From assembly GCF_031127835.1 (NCBI RefSeq), contig NZ_JARXHX010000005.1:124001-188000 (forward strand): a DNA stretch of 64,000 nucleotides, written 5' to 3'. This DNA is from Pelagicoccus sp. SDUM812002 (lineage in GTDB: Bacteria > Verrucomicrobiota > Verrucomicrobiia > Opitutales > Opitutaceae). Position numbers and translations under genes: made by a program. The notes beneath the pieces were generated by a model. It was not told the DNA's origin. It ran no database searches and saw only the letters and a list, made by a program, of their open reading frames with translations. This document shows positions 61,831 through 64,000 of this stretch, piece by piece. Position 1 is the first letter of the stretch; every line of letters begins with the position of its first letter.

Positions 61831-64000
61831 ATGAGCCTTTCCCACATATTCAAAGAAGTTTTTGCCAAGTCTCCCCAAGCTCAAATTATTGTTTCGGGAT
61901 ACAAGATTTCTGTAGCCAATCGAGCGGCTGGGCATCTGTTGGCGGGCACTCCAGATATCTCGGCATTGGAAGACGCTCCTTTGGATGCGGTTTTCGAAAA
62001 CGCTGAAAAGTGCCTTGATCTAGAGAGAGGTTCTGCATTGCTGGCCCTACGTTCTCCTATCGAAGAGGGGCCGATTGCCTGTAATGTAGTCGTCACCAAG
62101 CTCGGCGAAGTGAGCCGTCTTTGGAATCTCGAGCCGATCTGGAGGGATCAGATCGAATCGAATGGTTCCGCCTTAAGTCTGGAGAGGGCCTTGCACGCTA
62201 CTGCGGATGCAGTGATCTGCGTGAGCGGTCGAAACGACGAAGGAACCGATCGGGACTTCGTTGTCCGTTTCGCGAATCGGGCTGCTGAACTGTTTCTCGG
62301 AGCTGGGGAAGGACAAGCCGCCGGACGTCAGCTTCAAAGCGTATTTCCATTTTTTAGCGATCTCGATCTCGACGCCCATTTCGAGGAGGCTTTGGAGGGT
62401 GCCCCCTCGGTTTTTCAGAAGTCGGTCTTCAGCGCTGAGGGAGTAAGCACCGAGCTTTCTGTATCGATATTTTCGTCACAGGATGGCGATTTCGTGATTT
62501 GCATGCGTGACGTGACGGAGGAAGTTCGCGTACAGAGCAAGCTCGAGAAGAGCACTCACGAGCTAGACCGTCTTTCGAACCAAGTCCCTGGAGTTTATTT
62601 CCATCTTTCGATGGATGAATCAGGCACGCCAAGTTTCCCTTACATCAGCGAGAAGGTTCAGGAGCTTCTCGGCGTGGAAGCAGCGGCTGTGATGGAGGAT
62701 GCTTCTGTTGCGATGGGCGCAGTCTGCATAGAAGATCTTGAACGTGTTTATGAGTCGCTCGCGGTTTCGAGCCAGCACTTGGCTCCGCTCCACATCGAGT
62801 ATCGTGTCAATACCCCATCAGGTCGCCAAAAGTGGGTTGCCACTAAAGCGGTACCTGAAAAGCGCTTTGGCAAAAATGTGGTTTGGTATGGGATTTTTGA
62901 GGACATCACGATGCGCAAGGAGTCGGAGGAGAGGCTTCGTATGGTATCGGCCGCGGTTGAGGCATCGAGTGACTTCGTCCTCATGGTCGATCGAAACGGA
63001 GAGGCTCTCTACCGAAACAACTCGTTCGTAAACATAGTCGGTTACCAAACCATAGACGTTCTCAATGGTAAGGGAGGCGTAAAGTCCCTCTTCGGCGAAA
63101 AGCATGTCTACGACAAGATTCTGCAGGAGACTCTAGAGTACGGTCACTGGCAGGGCGACGTCCAGGTCATGACAGAGTCGGGCCGCCAGCTTGATATTTA
63201 TTTCCGCTCCGTTTCGGTGAAGGATGAGAAAGGTCGCGTTTCCGCTTTGGTGGTGACAGGTACCGACGTCACGCACAACAAGCGTCGACAGAATCTTCTC
63301 AAGCGCTACAATTCTGTCCTCAAGGCGCAGAGTGAAGCTGCGACTGACGGTATCCTCGTAGTCAACGAACGCGGTATCGTATCCAACTTTAACCGACGTT
63401 TCTGCAAGATCTGGGGCTTGTCCACGAACTTGATGGATGTTGGCCGCCCGGAAAAGATCTGGAGCGTCGCCTCGAAGCAAGTCGATGATTCGGAATCCTT
63501 TTTCGAGCGTGCGATGATGATTTCGGGCAACGAGAGCGAAACCTTCAAAGATATCCTGGAATTCGCCGACGGACGCACCTTCGAGCGAACTTCGATCCCT
63601 ATTTCTTCTCCACTTGGCGAATCCTACGGACGGGTTTGGTTCTTCCACGAAGTGACCGAGCAAAAGCGCTCCGAGGAGAGACTCCGCGCCACGATGCGTG
63701 AAGCTGAAGAGGCGAATCGGGCGAAGAGTTTCTTTTTGGCGAATATGTCGCACGAAATCCGCACGCCGATGAATGGTATTATCGGTATGACCGGCCTTTT
63801 GGCGGAGACTGCCCTTGAAAATGAGCAGCAGGACTATGTGGATACGATTCGTGCTAGTAGCGAAGCTTTGCTCGTGGTGATTAACGATATCCTCGACTTC
63901 TCTAAAATCGAGTCGGGTAAGCTTGAGCTAGAGAACATCATGTTCGATTTGCGCGACACGATCGAGGAAGCGATTGATACTTTGGCGATCCAGGCGACGG
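61831..64000 (+). CDS. Multi-PAS hybrid-type histidine kinase (3' end outside window)
   Basis: Starts at the ATG 61831 ([20 protein letters not shown]) and stays open to the window edge, 723 codons. PAS-like modules can be seen at about 100-215 ([18 protein letters not shown]), 235-370 ([23 protein letters not shown], a PAS/PAC fold), 370-480 ([20 protein letters not shown]) and 485-610 ([18 protein letters not shown]). The HisKA H-box [18 protein letters not shown] is near 640. The ATPase domain begins at the edge. No membrane helix is visible, so it is a cytoplasmic multi-sensor kinase. Confidence 0.9.
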   Translation, partial: MSLSHIFKEVFAKSPQAQIIVSGYKISVANRAAGHLLAGTPDISALEDAPLDAVFENAEKCLDLERGSALLALRSPIEEGPIACNVVVTKLGEVSRLWNLEPIWRDQIESNGSALSLERALHATADAVICVSGRNDEGTDRDFVVRFANRAAELFLGAGEGQAAGRQLQSVFPFFSDLDLDAHFEEALEGAPSVFQKSVFSAEGVSTELSVSIFSSQDGDFVICMRDVTEEVRVQSKLEKSTHELDRLSNQVPGVYFHLSMDESGTPSFPYISEKVQELLGVEAAAVMEDASVAMGAVCIEDLERVYESLAVSSQHLAPLHIEYRVNTPSGRQKWVATKAVPEKRFGKNVVWYGIFEDITMRKESEERLRMVSAAVEASSDFVLMVDRNGEALYRNNSFVNIVGYQTIDVLNGKGGVKSLFGEKHVYDKILQETLEYGHWQGDVQVMTESGRQLDIYFRSVSVKDEKGRVSALVVTGTDVTHNKRRQNLLKRYNSVLKAQSEAATDGILVVNERGIVSNFNRRFCKIWGLSTNLMDVGRPEKIWSVASKQVDDSESFFERAMMISGNESETFKDILEFADGRTFERTSIPISSPLGESYGRVWFFHEVTEQKRSEERLRATMREAEEANRAKSFFLANMSHEIRTPMNGIIGMTGLLAETALENEQQDYVDTIRASSEALLVVINDILDFSKIESGKLELENIMFDLRDTIEEAIDTLAIQAT

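Overview
The window looks like a piece of a Verrucomicrobiota chromosome, most likely an Opitutae/Puniceicoccales-type marine bacterium. This is inferred from gene content, not from an rRNA. It carries a chlamydia-like class I ribonucleotide reductase (long NrdA; NrdB with no radical tyrosine), a GldG/DUF4340/AsmA ABC-type operon, a 2-oxoacid:ferredoxin oxidoreductase pair, a three-gene proton-translocating transhydrogenase, an OleC-like ligase, and many PAS/GAF sensor kinases and SpoIIE/STAS partner-switching proteins. No rRNA, tRNA or CRISPR array was seen.

Layout. 1-3.1 kb: the 5' end of a secreted hydrolase, a divergent TetR/SDR pair with palindromic operators, and a PHP-family histidinol phosphatase. 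3.1-14.6 kb: loosely packed accessory DNA. It holds a degenerate OleC-like AMP-ligase, a secreted HExxH protein, a PRC-barrel/BON protein with a Ser/Asn-rich insert, YceI, a small outer-membrane barrel, a nucleoside-hydrolase-like secreted protein, a TetR/MBL-hydrolase operon with a duplicated operator, a DUF4160/DUF2442 pair, a broken REP-associated (Y1) transposase and four copies of a dispersed intergenic repeat. 14.7-19.4 kb: nrdB then nrdA on the minus strand, behind a pair of NrdR boxes. 19.7-27.9 kb: a five-gene minus-strand operon (ABC ATPase, permease, GldG-like, DUF4340, AsmA-like). 28.2-31.1 kb: a GcvR-like ACT protein, a small secreted protein and a sodium:solute symporter. 31.1-31.6 kb: a strongly structured gene-free region. 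31.6-34.5 kb: pntA1-pntA2-pntB. 34.5-36.3 kb: PqiA/PqiB-like proteins. 37-43 kb: AI-2E family permease, HrpA-type helicase with a problematic start, and a secreted protein whose stop codon lies inside a REP element. 43-45.8 kb: a heavy-metal permease and an MFS transporter, divergent. 45.8-50.8 kb: an atypical histidine kinase and korAB. 51-58.3 kb: secreted proteins, a hybrid histidine kinase, YhbY, a peptidase-C15-like protein without its catalytic Cys/His, and an RsbW-GAF-RsbU fusion. 57.1-59.7 kb: tightly overlapping sugar-transferase, nucleotidyltransferase-like and uridine-kinase genes. 59.8-64 kb: a STAS antagonist, a MATE exporter and the start of a large multi-PAS histidine kinase that runs off the window.

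Connected functions: nrdAB is probably under NrdR control. The RsbW-GAF-RsbU fusion (55.4-57.1 kb) and the STAS protein (59.8 kb) look like parts of one partner-switching module. korAB, pntAB and nrdAB together supply reductant and deoxynucleotides. I did not recognise a wholly new multi-gene system. The strongest unusual items are the Leu-substituted class Ic-like NrdB, two probable pseudoenzymes (OleC-like and peptidase C15-like), the dispersed repeat family, and the structured 31.1-31.3 kb region.
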